Below, in pieces: positions 24,988 through 33,279 of a stretch of DNA of 64,000 bases (within the stretch, counting starts at the first letter, position 1; every line of letters begins with the position of its first letter). Source of the stretch: Treponema sp. GTDB lineage: Bacteria > Spirochaetota > Spirochaetia > Treponematales > Treponemataceae. The notes below the pieces were generated by a model. The model saw nothing but the letters and a program-made list of their open reading frames with translations, had not been told where the DNA came from and did no database searches. The translations under genes were made by a program, and so were the position numbers. The stretch is taken from the NCBI GenBank assembly GCA_024402535.1, contig JAKSTN010000001.1:1-64000 (forward strand). Reading direction: 5' to 3'.

Positions 24988-27900
24988 ATGAAAGACAAAA
25001 CACAAGGGTCTTTTACAACATTAAATGGTGAAAGATACTACAAAATCGCAAATTATGATCAGATGGACGATTTCTTCATGACAATCACCAGTTCTTCAGA
25101 TATCTGGAACTTTATCTGGTCAAAAGGTGGAATTACAGCAGGACGCATTAACAGCGACTTCATGATTTTCCCATATTATACAGCAGATAAATTAAGCGAC
25201 GGAAAGACAAATACAGGTTCTTTCTCTATGCTGAAAGTAACAAAAAACGGAAAAGTTTACAAATCAGAACCATTTGCTTCTTTAAGAAACTCAACTCTGG
25301 CAAGCAGTCTTGAAGGAAATGAAATCAAACACAATCTTTACAAGAACGTAAGCGGAACTCGTGTATGGTTTGAAGAAATAAATGAAGAACTTGAACTTGC
25401 TTTCCGCATCGGATGGACAAGTTCTGCAAAATACGGTCTTGTTCGCTGCACAGAAATCCAAAACCTTTCTGAAACACCTGTTTCTGTTGAAGTATTGGAC
25501 GGATGCCGCAATATCCTCCCTGCGCACTGTGACAGAGCATTCCTTGAATCAAACTCTTACCTTCTGGATGCATACAAAAAATCAGACCTGGATACAGAAG
25601 CTAACTTCGGTATTTTCACAGTTTCTTCTATCGTTTCAGACAAAGCTGAACCAAACGAAGGACTCCGCTGCAATGTCTGCTGGTTCTCTACAAATGACAC
25701 ACCAATCCTGGATCCTGAAGCACCTGCTTACTTCGTAGCAGACAAAGAAATCAGAAACATTCCTGTTCTTAAAGGAAAACGTGCTTCTTTCTATATTGAT
25801 CATAAAGTTGAACTTTCAGCAAAAGATACAGACGGTTCAAAAGACAGCTGGTACCAGGTTTTCGACACATCACTGAATCACTCAAGAGTTGCAGAACTGA
25901 AAAACACAATCAAAGACAGAGCATCAGCAACAAAAGATCTTGAAAAAGACATTGCTGACGGTATTGCTCTTATGAACAAATACGTTTCTGAAAGTGATGG
26001 TATTCAGGAAACTTCTGACGAAATGGCTTCTACACATCACTATGCAAACGTTATGTTCAACATCATGCGCGGTGGCGTTTTCCTTGACGCAGCAAACATT
26101 TCAAAAGCTGATTTCATGGAATTCATCAACAGCCGTAACAAGAAAGAAGCTGCAGGCATTAAAGCTATTGTAGAAAAATGTACATGTGAAAACGGAAAGA
26201 TTGCACGTAAAGAACTTGAAAAAGCTGTTTACGCTTCAGGTAATGCACAGGCAATCCGCCTCTTCCTTGAATACATGCCTATCACATTCAGCCGCCGCCA
26301 CGGTGACCCAAGCCGTCCATGGAACCGCTTCAACATCCGCCTTCGCGACGAAAACAACAATCCAATCCTGAACTACGAAGGAAACTGGCGTGACATCTTC
26401 CAGAACTGGGAATCACTTTCATTCAGCTACCCTGAATACATCAAAAACATCGTAGCAAAATTCCTCAACGCTATGACAGCCGAAGGTTACAACCCTTACC
26501 GCATCGGCCGTGACGGTCTGGACTGGGAAATTCCTGATCCAAACAACCCATGGGCACAGATCGGTTACTGGGGTGACCACCAGGTTATCTACCTTGAAAA
26601 ACTCCTTGAACTGTGGAACAAAACAAACAGCCGTGACCTGAAAGAAACTCTGAACAAAGAATATTACTCTACAGCAAAAGTTCCTTTCATCATCAAACCA
26701 TATGCTGAACTGAAAAAAGATCCAAGACACAGTATCGTTTTTGACAGAGACCTTAGCAACGAACTCATGAAGAGAACATGGGAATACGGAAGCGATGTAA
26801 AACTTATCCGTACAAAGAAAGATGATGTTGCACTTGTTTCACTTACTGCAAAACTGATTCAGATTGTTCTTTGTAAAGCATGTAACCTTATTCCAGGCGG
26901 CGGTATCTGGTTGAACACTCAGCGCCCTGAATGGAACGATGCAAACAATGCTCTGGCAGGTTACGGACTTTCAATGGTAACTGTATGTTACCTGCGCCGC
27001 TATCTGTCATTCCTTATCGATATGTACAGCGATGTTGCTTCTGAAAGCTTCACTCTTCCAAAAGAAACAGCAGAATGTTTCACAGCTATTTCGAAACTTT
27101 ACATGGATAACGATGTAATTGCATGTTCTAAAGAACCAGAAAAACGCAATGCATTCACAGAAAAAGCCGGTGTGATTTTCCAGAAAGAATACGAAACAGT
27201 TTACAACAAAGGATATTCTGGAAAAACTGAAACTGTTACAGGTGAAACAATCGTTTCACGTCTTAAGGCAATCCTGAACTACGTTGATTACACAATCAAA
27301 ATCAACAAACGCCAGGACGGTCTTTACCACTCTTACAACACGCTGGTTATCGAAAAGAACGCTATGCACGTTAAGACACTTCAGGAAATGCTTGAAGGTC
27401 AGGTTGCAGTAATTTCTTCAGGACTCCTTTCAGAAAAAGAAACTCTGGAACTGGTTAAGTCTCTTAAAGAAAGCCGCATGTTCGAAAAGAACCAGTACTC
27501 TTACATGCTGTATCCTGATAAGGAACTTCCAATGTTCGAAGAAAAGAACTGTGTTTCAAAAGCTGACGCAGAAAAGCTTTCTTCTCTCCTTGAAAGAACA
27601 CAGGGAAAACTTCTTGTTAAAGACATTAACGATGTTTATCACTTCAACTCAAACTTCATGAATGCAAACACAGTAAAGAAATTCATTTCTGAACTTCCTG
27701 CAAACATGAAACCAACAGAAGCTGAAGCAGACGAACTTTTGAAACTTTACGAAAAGACATTTAATCACCAGGACTTCACAGGACGTTCAGGTACATTCTA
27801 CGCATTTGAAGGTCTTGGAAGCATTTACTGGCACATGGTTGCAAAACTTCTTCTTGCCGTTCAGGAATGTGCTATCAAAGCTTCTGATGAAGCTTTCAAG

Positions 27901-28389
27901 GGCGCTCCTGACACAAATAAAGTTGAATTGGCAAAAGAACTTGCTCTCTGTTACTACGACATCAGAAAAGGAATCGGCTACAACAAAACACCTGAAGTTT
28001 ATGGTGCATTCCCATCTGATCCATATTCACACACACCAAGCATGCAAGGTGCAAAACAGCCTGGTATGACTGGTCAGGTAAAAGAAGAAATTCTTACTCG
28101 CTGGGGTGAACTTGGAATCTCAATTGATAAGGGAATTGCTTCATTCAATCCACATATCCTTCTTAAATCAGAATTCTCTGATGAAGGAAAACTTGCTTTC
28201 ACATGGTGTGGAACAAAAGTAATTTATGTTCTTGGAAACGAAAATAAAGTAACAGTTACTTCGGAAGGTAAAGAATCAACTTCTGAGGGCTGCAAGCTTT
28301 CTCTGGAACAGACAGAAAAACTTTTTGCCCGCAACGGAAGCATTGATCAGATTTGTGTAACAATGAATCTTGCTGAAAACCTGATGTAG
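24988..28389 (+). CDS. Large GH94/GH149-like (alpha/alpha)6 enzyme, candidate glycan phosphorylase
   Basis: A 1133-residue cytoplasmic protein (no signal peptide) with a good ribosome binding site (aaggag). The N-terminal third is beta-rich. The middle and C-terminal parts look like an (alpha/alpha)6 barrel. It has FSRRHGDPSRPWNRF, NWRDIFQNWE and GYWGDHQVIYLEKLLE segments and the motif RPEWNDANNALAG. The WND in the last (Asp651) mirrors the DWNDGMN catalytic-acid motif of GH94 cellobiose phosphorylases. Length suits the roughly 1,100-residue GH149 beta-1,3-glucan phosphorylases better than the roughly 800-residue GH94 enzymes. The activity is not proven, and the substrate could be a beta-glucan fragment. 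It diverges from an oligosaccharide importer, which supports use of imported sugars. Confidence 0.5.
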   Translation: MKDKTQGSFTTLNGERYYKIANYDQMDDFFMTITSSSDIWNFIWSKGGITAGRINSDFMIFPYYTADKLSDGKTNTGSFSMLKVTKNGKVYKSEPFASLRNSTLASSLEGNEIKHNLYKNVSGTRVWFEEINEELELAFRIGWTSSAKYGLVRCTEIQNLSETPVSVEVLDGCRNILPAHCDRAFLESNSYLLDAYKKSDLDTEANFGIFTVSSIVSDKAEPNEGLRCNVCWFSTNDTPILDPEAPAYFVADKEIRNIPVLKGKRASFYIDHKVELSAKDTDGSKDSWYQVFDTSLNHSRVAELKNTIKDRASATKDLEKDIADGIALMNKYVSESDGIQETSDEMASTHHYANVMFNIMRGGVFLDAANISKADFMEFINSRNKKEAAGIKAIVEKCTCENGKIARKELEKAVYASGNAQAIRLFLEYMPITFSRRHGDPSRPWNRFNIRLRDENNNPILNYEGNWRDIFQNWESLSFSYPEYIKNIVAKFLNAMTAEGYNPYRIGRDGLDWEIPDPNNPWAQIGYWGDHQVIYLEKLLELWNKTNSRDLKETLNKEYYSTAKVPFIIKPYAELKKDPRHSIVFDRDLSNELMKRTWEYGSDVKLIRTKKDDVALVSLTAKLIQIVLCKACNLIPGGGIWLNTQRPEWNDANNALAGYGLSMVTVCYLRRYLSFLIDMYSDVASESFTLPKETAECFTAISKLYMDNDVIACSKEPEKRNAFTEKAGVIFQKEYETVYNKGYSGKTETVTGETIVSRLKAILNYVDYTIKINKRQDGLYHSYNTLVIEKNAMHVKTLQEMLEGQVAVISSGLLSEKETLELVKSLKESRMFEKNQYSYMLYPDKELPMFEEKNCVSKADAEKLSSLLERTQGKLLVKDINDVYHFNSNFMNANTVKKFISELPANMKPTEAEADELLKLYEKTFNHQDFTGRSGTFYAFEGLGSIYWHMVAKLLLAVQECAIKASDEAFKGAPDTNKVELAKELALCYYDIRKGIGYNKTPEVYGAFPSDPYSHTPSMQGAKQPGMTGQVKEEILTRWGELGISIDKGIASFNPHILLKSEFSDEGKLAFTWCGTKVIYVLGNENKVTVTSEGKESTSEGCKLSLEQTEKLFARNGSIDQICVTMNLAENLM

Positions 28390-28394
28390 GAAAA

Positions 28395-28435
28395 ATGCAT
28401 ATAAATCAAATAAATTTTATTTGATTTATATGCAC
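28395..28435. terminator. Long AT-only inverted repeat between convergent genes
   Basis: A perfect 19-bp inverted repeat (tgcatataaatcaaataaa and its complement) sits with almost no loop between the genes ending at 28389 (+) and 28445 (-). It may terminate in both directions, but the stem has few GC pairs. Confidence 0.55.
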
Positions 28436-28444
28436 CTTAAAAGT

Positions 28445-29680
28445 TTATTTCAGCATGGCTTCGCAGGTGTTATAGAACTCAGGCTTTTTATTGCAGTTCC
28501 ATGCGAACATGCCGCAATAAGGCCCGTTCATTTTATAGCTATAATCAGTCTGGGGAAGACTCGGATTATCCAGGATTCCCCAGATTGCCCAGCATGTAAA
28601 CTTTCCGTTTGCAGTTTCATTTATATGTGAAAGCATTTCTGCCATTTTTCCATAAAATTCTGCATGCTGTTTCTGAGCATATTCCCCGTTGTCATAATTA
28701 CGAAGAGCCATTTCTGTAATCTGAACTTCATAACCAAGTGAAGCGTATTTTTCAATTGTTTCCTTGATTGCATAAACATCACCAGAATTCATACAGCCGT
28801 TCTGAGTGCCGTAACCGCCAACATAGCCCTGCATTCCAACACCATCACAAAGTCTTTCACCTGTTGTGTTGATTACATCATCTTTAGCATTGATTTCTTC
28901 AACAAGATTGATAATGCAGTTTCTTTTATCTGCATAAAAGTTATTGTAATCGTTATAAAACAGTTTAATGTCATAGCCATTCTTCTGAACAAAATCATGT
29001 GCATATTTAAAAGCCCATTTTACATAATCACGTCCGATTGTTTCATAATAAAGATTCTTGGATCCTCCGCGAGTCTTACGAATACGGGCCTTATCTCCAG
29101 ATGCAGATTCTGCAGGACTGTCTGCTACAGCTTCATTAACAACATCCCAGCAATAAACAACTCCAGGGAAATTTTCTTCACAATGCTGAATTACAGTTTC
29201 AATGGAATATTTCATACGGGCTTTCATTTCTTCCGCATCAGCAAATTCCTTAGTGCGGTAATCTTTATAGAAGAACCATTCTGTCATGTAAGCATCCCAT
29301 ACAAGAACATGCCCACGAACTTTTATATTATTTTCCTGTGCAAACTGAAGAAGGCGGTCACAGTTTGTCCACTTAAAAGCAGGCATGCCGTCACGACTTC
29401 TTACTCCCCAGTCCAGAAGAGAATACATTTTCATTTCATTGGTTGCTGTTACTGAGTTAAAATCCCCGGTAACCATATCACGGAATTTTTTATTCTGAAG
29501 ATTTTCAGGACTCATACAGGTTCCCATTTTGAAACCTTTGTTTCCTGTAAGCTCGAAAAGCGGAGGATATTCGGGAATATCCAGTTTTCCAGATTCCACA
29601 GTTTTTGAAGATGTGCTTCCGCACCCGAATAAAAATAATGATAAAGTTGAGATTGCCAATATATAAGTTAAACGTTTCAT
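28445..29680 (-). CDS. GH10 xylanase-family lipoprotein with altered active-site cleft
   Basis: A 411-residue protein with a lipoprotein signal (LAISTLSLFLFGC, Cys20) and a single GH10 barrel. Present are KMGTC and ATNEMKM strands, the acid/base Glu in CWDVVNEAV (about residue 182) and a nucleophile-position Glu in VQITEMAL (about residue 321). Two otherwise near-invariant features are changed. The canonical LVWHSQTP segment reads LVWDAYMTEWFF (about 123-135), losing the His and Gln that contact the -1 sugar, and TELDI reads TEMAL. It may act on a different substrate, or bind rather than cleave. Compare the canonical GH10 at 61985. The -10 box lies 6 nt before the ATG. Confidence 0.8.
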   Translation of the reverse strand: MKRLTYILAISTLSLFLFGCGSTSSKTVESGKLDIPEYPPLFELTGNKGFKMGTCMSPENLQNKKFRDMVTGDFNSVTATNEMKMYSLLDWGVRSRDGMPAFKWTNCDRLLQFAQENNIKVRGHVLVWDAYMTEWFFYKDYRTKEFADAEEMKARMKYSIETVIQHCEENFPGVVYCWDVVNEAVADSPAESASGDKARIRKTRGGSKNLYYETIGRDYVKWAFKYAHDFVQKNGYDIKLFYNDYNNFYADKRNCIINLVEEINAKDDVINTTGERLCDGVGMQGYVGGYGTQNGCMNSGDVYAIKETIEKYASLGYEVQITEMALRNYDNGEYAQKQHAEFYGKMAEMLSHINETANGKFTCWAIWGILDNPSLPQTDYSYKMNGPYCGMFAWNCNKKPEFYNTCEAMLK

Positions 29681-29686
29681 ATATTC

Positions 29687-29692
29687 ATTGTA
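29687..29692 (-). promoter_or_regulatory. -10 box for a leaderless GH10 mRNA
   Basis: TACAAT on the minus strand ends 6 nt before the ATG at 29680. No Shine-Dalgarno sequence and a weak -35. Confidence 0.45.
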
Positions 29693-29744
29693 GTAAAATA
29701 CTAGTATTTAAGAATAGGGTAATCAACTTATATATTTTGTTTTA

Positions 29745-30014
29745 TTATTGAAGAACAGTCTCTGGATCGATTTCCTCGATGGATGCAAGAATCAGGTCCC
29801 GGCACTGTCTGTATGTGTCCAGAGGACAGTCCTTAGGATCCATCACATCAGGATTCAAAATACGCACATTGTTCTGATCAACTGAATACTCGTTAATCAG
29901 AACTGACTTTATTTTTTCATCCATGGCAAAATAAAAAATATCTTTTCCAAGATGATTTTCAGAAATTCTGTTCCGCACTTTATTTCCTATGCTGATTCCA
30001 ATTTCTGCCAGCAC
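29745..30014 (-). pseudogene. 3' remnant of a low-molecular-weight protein tyrosine phosphatase/arsenate reductase-like gene
   Basis: 89 codons from a GTG match the C-terminal two thirds of the LMW-PTP fold: VLAEIGISIGNKVRNRI, then FYFAMDEKIKSVLI, and MDPKDCPLDTYRQCRDLI with the DP general-acid loop. The frame is open further upstream (codons reading GKSISENTQSV, as expected for the family). It then runs into the 3' end of the epimerase-like gene in another frame. The catalytic CX5R P-loop is missing. The 5' part seems to have been lost by deletion or replacement, leaving a non-catalytic remnant. A functional truncated product cannot be excluded. Confidence 0.55.
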
Positions 30015-30055
30015 AGACTGAGTATTTTCAGAAATGGATTTTCCTTCTGCTGCAT

Positions 30056-31069
30056 TTATTCCGCCGCAACCATTTCTACAAGTTTCTGCCCCATAAAAAA
30101 ATCCATGGATAATCGGACTGAATCCAGCATTGCAGCTTTAATATCGTCATCAGTAACACCAAGCTCATTCACAATAATAGATTTATCAATAAACATATTC
30201 CGGCTCATGGCTTTAGAAAAATTAACCATATTCAAGCCAGATTCTTTTCCGGTCTTACGCATTTTTTTGTAAGGACCAATCTGAGAAAGTGTAAACAGGA
30301 ATGCTGGAATAGTAACAATCTTTTTATCAGGACACCCCATTCCTTCGTGAAAAATCTTCAGCATTTCTGTCCATTCCAGATTGAAATAACCTACAGGGTA
30401 AGCTTTTCCGCCTTTTGTTTTTTCAAGAGCGCCAACAACACATTCCCCTACCTGACGGACTGTAACCATTGTAGTTCCTCCAGGAGGATACATTGTAGTC
30501 TTTGTCATAGAAAGAACATTCCCAACAAGAATTGTCCATACAGGCTTTCGGCCTTTCTGAATGCCAAAAATATAAGGAAGTTGCAGAACGCCCACACTCA
30601 TGGTTTCATCTGCAAAACTCAGAGCCATATTTTCCTGATCAACTCTGCTTCTGATGTATGGATTATTTTCGTAAAGTTTTAAATCTGACCATTCTTTTGC
30701 AAAATAAGTAAAATAACTGCCAAGAACAACACAATGTTTTACGCCTTCCTTTTTTGCTACTATCAGAAATTTTTCAAGAGGATCGATATTAAACTTTTTG
30801 AATAAATCATAAACCGGATAGTTCCCGCTGACCCGTTCATCAATTCCCGCAGCAAAAACAAAACCATCCATTCCTTTCAGGTACTGGGCCATGTCATCTT
30901 CTGAAAGTTTCATGTAGTTCCCGATTATAATTTTCATTTTGTCAGGAACCTGGCTTCCTTCTGGAACGCCACGTAAAGAAAGAGATGTTACATCATACCC
31001 TTTTTCAATCAACTGTCTGGCAGCTTCACTTCCTAATAAGCCGGTGCCACCAATCATAAAAATTTTCAT
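30056..31069 (-). CDS. NAD(P)-binding epimerase/dehydratase-like protein (extended or atypical SDR)
   Basis: A 337-residue protein with an N-terminal Rossmann motif (GGTGLLGSEAARQLIEKGYDV, residues 8-28). It resembles NAD-dependent epimerase/NmrA-type proteins. Core strands follow (KMKIIIGNYMKLSEDD, GFVFAAGIDERV, VKHCVVLGSYFTYFA). The canonical YxxxK pair is not evident in an obvious place, so it may be an atypical SDR. Substrate unknown. The ATG follows a short gap after the hairpin element and terminator of the fab operon, so it likely has its own promoter. The phosphatase remnant follows on the same strand. Confidence 0.75.
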   Translation of the reverse strand: MKIFMIGGTGLLGSEAARQLIEKGYDVTSLSLRGVPEGSQVPDKMKIIIGNYMKLSEDDMAQYLKGMDGFVFAAGIDERVSGNYPVYDLFKKFNIDPLEKFLIVAKKEGVKHCVVLGSYFTYFAKEWSDLKLYENNPYIRSRVDQENMALSFADETMSVGVLQLPYIFGIQKGRKPVWTILVGNVLSMTKTTMYPPGGTTMVTVRQVGECVVGALEKTKGGKAYPVGYFNLEWTEMLKIFHEGMGCPDKKIVTIPAFLFTLSQIGPYKKMRKTGKESGLNMVNFSKAMSRNMFIDKSIIVNELGVTDDDIKAAMLDSVRLSMDFFMGQKLVEMVAAE

Positions 31070-31141
31070 AACAACACTCCCCTAAAAGTCTTTTTATAAT
31101 TTTATCATCTTTTTTATTATTCTCAACTGTGGCCAGCAATG

Positions 31142-31190
31142 ATAAAAAAAAAGGAGTCTGAATTGCTTCAAACTCCTTATCTCTTTTTTA
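31142..31190 (-). terminator. Rho-independent terminator of the fab operon / hairpin element
   Basis: On the minus strand aaggagt-ttgaa-gcaa-ttcag-actcctt pairs (31178-31151) and is followed by nine T. It closes the 290-nt hairpin array that follows fabZ. Confidence 0.88.
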
Positions 31191-31220
31191 GGGATCCGTC
31201 GAAAGTCCTTCCTGAGGGAA

Positions 31221-31481
31221 CCCGAATAAACTTTCAGTTCATTCGGGCACGAGGCGATGATGCATGCGAGCCGCTCACAGCGCGTCTCGCTTGTGTTTAG
31301 TTGGAAGCTGCGCTTCCAACCAGACAATTTGCTACAAGGTCCAGCGGTAAACGCTGGACGAGGTAATGAAGCATACGAAAACACCCGTAAAACGGCTGTT
31401 TTCGTTTGTGCACTCGTTAATCTGCGAAGCAGATTCCAACGTTATCGAGATAACGTTGGGGTTCCGCTAATTAGCGGAACC
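31221..31481 (-). ncRNA. Array of eight distinct hairpins after fabZ; candidate structured RNA or composite repeat
   Basis: Eight near-perfect inverted repeats follow one another at 31460-31481, 31437-31458, 31419-31435, 31376-31404, 31339-31359, 31300-31320, 31266-31290 and 31221-31247. Stems are 7-12 bp with 2-5 nt loops, several with nested inner stems, and no two stems share a sequence. The first overlaps the last codons and stop of fabZ. The series ends at the T-tailed terminator at 31151-31178. Both strands contain open frames here but neither looks like a gene. Read on the minus strand it would be an RNA of about 330 nt processed from, or terminating, the fab transcript. It could instead be an assembly of mobile palindromic repeats. 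Confidence 0.55.
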
Positions 31482-31898
31482 AACGAGGCACATCCACTCA
31501 GCCTCAGCGCAGAGTGTTTCGCCGACGTAGATTTTTCCGGCCTGTTTGATCATTTTTGGACTGTTACGCAGGAATTCAATTTCCATGCGGCATTTGTCTC
31601 CAGGGCGAACCTGGTTGCGGAACTTTACTTTGTCCAGTGTAGCAAAGAAGAAAAGTCCGTCTGCTGGAACGATGTTCAGGAAGCGGAGAGCAGCTCCACC
31701 GGCCTGAGCCATAGTTTCACAAAGAATAACTCCTGGTACTACAGGATATTCTGGAAAGTGTCCTTTGAAGAAGAATTCGTTTTCTGTGAAAGTGTGTTCA
31801 CAAACGCATCCTTTTTCATCAGCACTGATAATTTCATCTACGAACAGGAATGGTTCGCGGTGTGGAAGTAAAGATTTTATATCTGAAGTCAATGACAT
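31467..31898 (-). CDS. fabZ: 3-hydroxyacyl-ACP dehydratase
   Basis: A 143-residue hotdog-fold dehydratase of fatty acid elongation, removing water from 3-hydroxyacyl-ACP. The catalytic stretch GHFPEYPVVPGVILCETMAQ (His about 48, Glu about 62) is intact, with LPHREPFLFVD at the start and RPGDKCRMEIEF later. The start at 31898 has a good ribosome binding site (aggag); an upstream in-frame ATG at 31964 falls inside a repeat and is rejected. It is the last gene of fabD-fabF-fabZ. The final codons and stop lie in the first hairpin of the array that follows, so the last residues (VGSAN) may be repeat-derived. Confidence 0.93.
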   Translation of the reverse strand: MSLTSDIKSLLPHREPFLFVDEIISADEKGCVCEHTFTENEFFFKGHFPEYPVVPGVILCETMAQAGGAALRFLNIVPADGLFFFATLDKVKFRNQVRPGDKCRMEIEFLRNSPKMIKQAGKIYVGETLCAEAEWMCLVGSAN

Positions 31899-31919
31899 AA
31901 TTTTTCTCCTAAAAAATTT

Positions 31920-31992
31920 AACCGCAGATACACCCAGATAAACACAGATATTTTTTATAATCATCTGCGTAAATCCGCGTACATCTGCGGTT
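31920..31992. repeat. CGCAGAT palindromic intergenic repeat between fabF and fabZ
   Basis: Two arms of about 30 nt (aaccgcagat... and ...atctgcggtt) form an imperfect inverted repeat around an AT loop. Each arm carries degenerate repeats of a c(g)cagat unit. It fills the 108-nt gap between fabF and fabZ. I recall similar cgcagat-type palindromes scattered in other bacterial genomes. Confidence 0.75.
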
Positions 31993-32006
31993 CCATATGC
32001 TATTAA

Positions 32007-33257
32007 TTATTTAATTTTTTTCATAATAATTGCGCCGTTGTGGCCACCGAAACCGAATGTTGCAGACATAGCTGCTTCAACTGGTTCGTTGAGTCCTACA
32101 TTTGGAACGTAGTTCAGGTCACATCCGCCTTCGATATCAACTTCGTCCAGGTTCTTTGTACATGGAATGAAGCTGTCCTGAATTGCTTTTACACAAACCA
32201 TAGCTTCGATTGCACCTGTTGCACCAAGACAGTGACCGTGCATAGATTTTGTAGAAGAAATCTTAAGTTTGCGTGCGTTTTCTTCACCAAAAGCAATCTT
32301 CAGCATCTGTGTTTCAGCTGAGTCGTTTTTGTGTGTAGAAGTTCCGTGTGCGTTGTAATATGTGATTTCTGAAGGATCCATTCCTGCATCTTTCAGAGCG
32401 CGTGTCATACATTTTGATCCTGTAATTCCATCAGGATTTGGAGCTGTAAGGTGGTAACCGTCACAAGAAGCACCGTATCCGGCAACTTCAGCGTAGATCT
32501 TAGCACCACGAGCTTTAGCGTGTTCATATTCTTCGAACATGAGCATACCAGAACCTTCACCCATTACGAAACCGTTGCGGTTCTTGTCGAATGGACGTGA
32601 AGCTTTTGTTGGGTCTTCATCGAAACCTGTTGAAAGAGCGTGAAGAACTTCAAAAGAAACAACACCGAACTGACAGATTGTTGCTTCAGCTCCACCAGTA
32701 AGACATGTGTCCAGGCGTCCTGAGCGAACCATATCAAATGCAACACCAAGAGCATCTGTACCAGAAGAACATGCTGTAGCAATTGACTGAACTGGTCCGT
32801 GAAGGCCAAAGTTGATAGCAATGTTTCCACCTACTTCATTTGGAATGAGCTGTGGGATAGCCATTGGATTTGTTTTTGTGAATCCCATTTTCTGGAGACC
32901 GAGAACTGAAGCTTCTGTTACTTCCAGACCACCGATTCCAACACCAAGGATGATACCTGTTTCATCAAGAACTTCTGCATTTCCCATAAGACCAGCATCT
33001 TCAAGACACTGTTTTGCAGCTGCTACACCAAACTGTGTGAAGCGTGCCATTTTACGTGCATCTTTTGAATCCATGAAATCACCAGCGTTGAAGTTTTTTA
33101 CTTCAGCTGCATAGTGAACTTTGTTGATTGATGCATCAAACTGTGTGATTGGTGCGATTCCTGATTTTCCAGCTTTAATTCCAGCCCAGAATTCTTCTAC
33201 ACTATTTCCAAGAGGAGTGATTGCTCCCAGTCCTGTTACTACTACACGTCTTGCCAT
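32007..33257 (-). CDS. fabF: Beta-ketoacyl-ACP synthase II
   Basis: A 416-residue condensing enzyme that extends acyl-ACP with malonyl-ACP. The Cys-His-His triad is visible: Cys in ATACSSGTDALG, His in HGTSTHKND and His in KSMHGHCLGATGA. The N-terminus RRVVVTGLGAITPLGNS is typical. The start at 33257 (MARRVV) has a ggag ribosome binding site. A 12-residue upstream extension to 33293 overlaps fabD and is rejected. The spacing from fabD is 22 nt. Confidence 0.95.
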   Translation of the reverse strand: MARRVVVTGLGAITPLGNSVEEFWAGIKAGKSGIAPITQFDASINKVHYAAEVKNFNAGDFMDSKDARKMARFTQFGVAAAKQCLEDAGLMGNAEVLDETGIILGVGIGGLEVTEASVLGLQKMGFTKTNPMAIPQLIPNEVGGNIAINFGLHGPVQSIATACSSGTDALGVAFDMVRSGRLDTCLTGGAEATICQFGVVSFEVLHALSTGFDEDPTKASRPFDKNRNGFVMGEGSGMLMFEEYEHAKARGAKIYAEVAGYGASCDGYHLTAPNPDGITGSKCMTRALKDAGMDPSEITYYNAHGTSTHKNDSAETQMLKIAFGEENARKLKISSTKSMHGHCLGATGAIEAMVCVKAIQDSFIPCTKNLDEVDIEGGCDLNYVPNVGLNEPVEAAMSATFGFGGHNGAIIMKKIK

Positions 33258-33279
33258 ATTATTTATCTCCATTAATTTT

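Noticed and set aside
31094..31384. A 96-codon open frame on the minus strand in the hairpin array
   Set aside because: It runs through the hairpins and the terminator, which no expressed gene would do.
31257..31871. A 204-codon open frame on the plus strand across the hairpin array and fabZ
   Set aside because: It is antisense to fabZ and its first half is made of palindromes. No ribosome binding site and no protein features.
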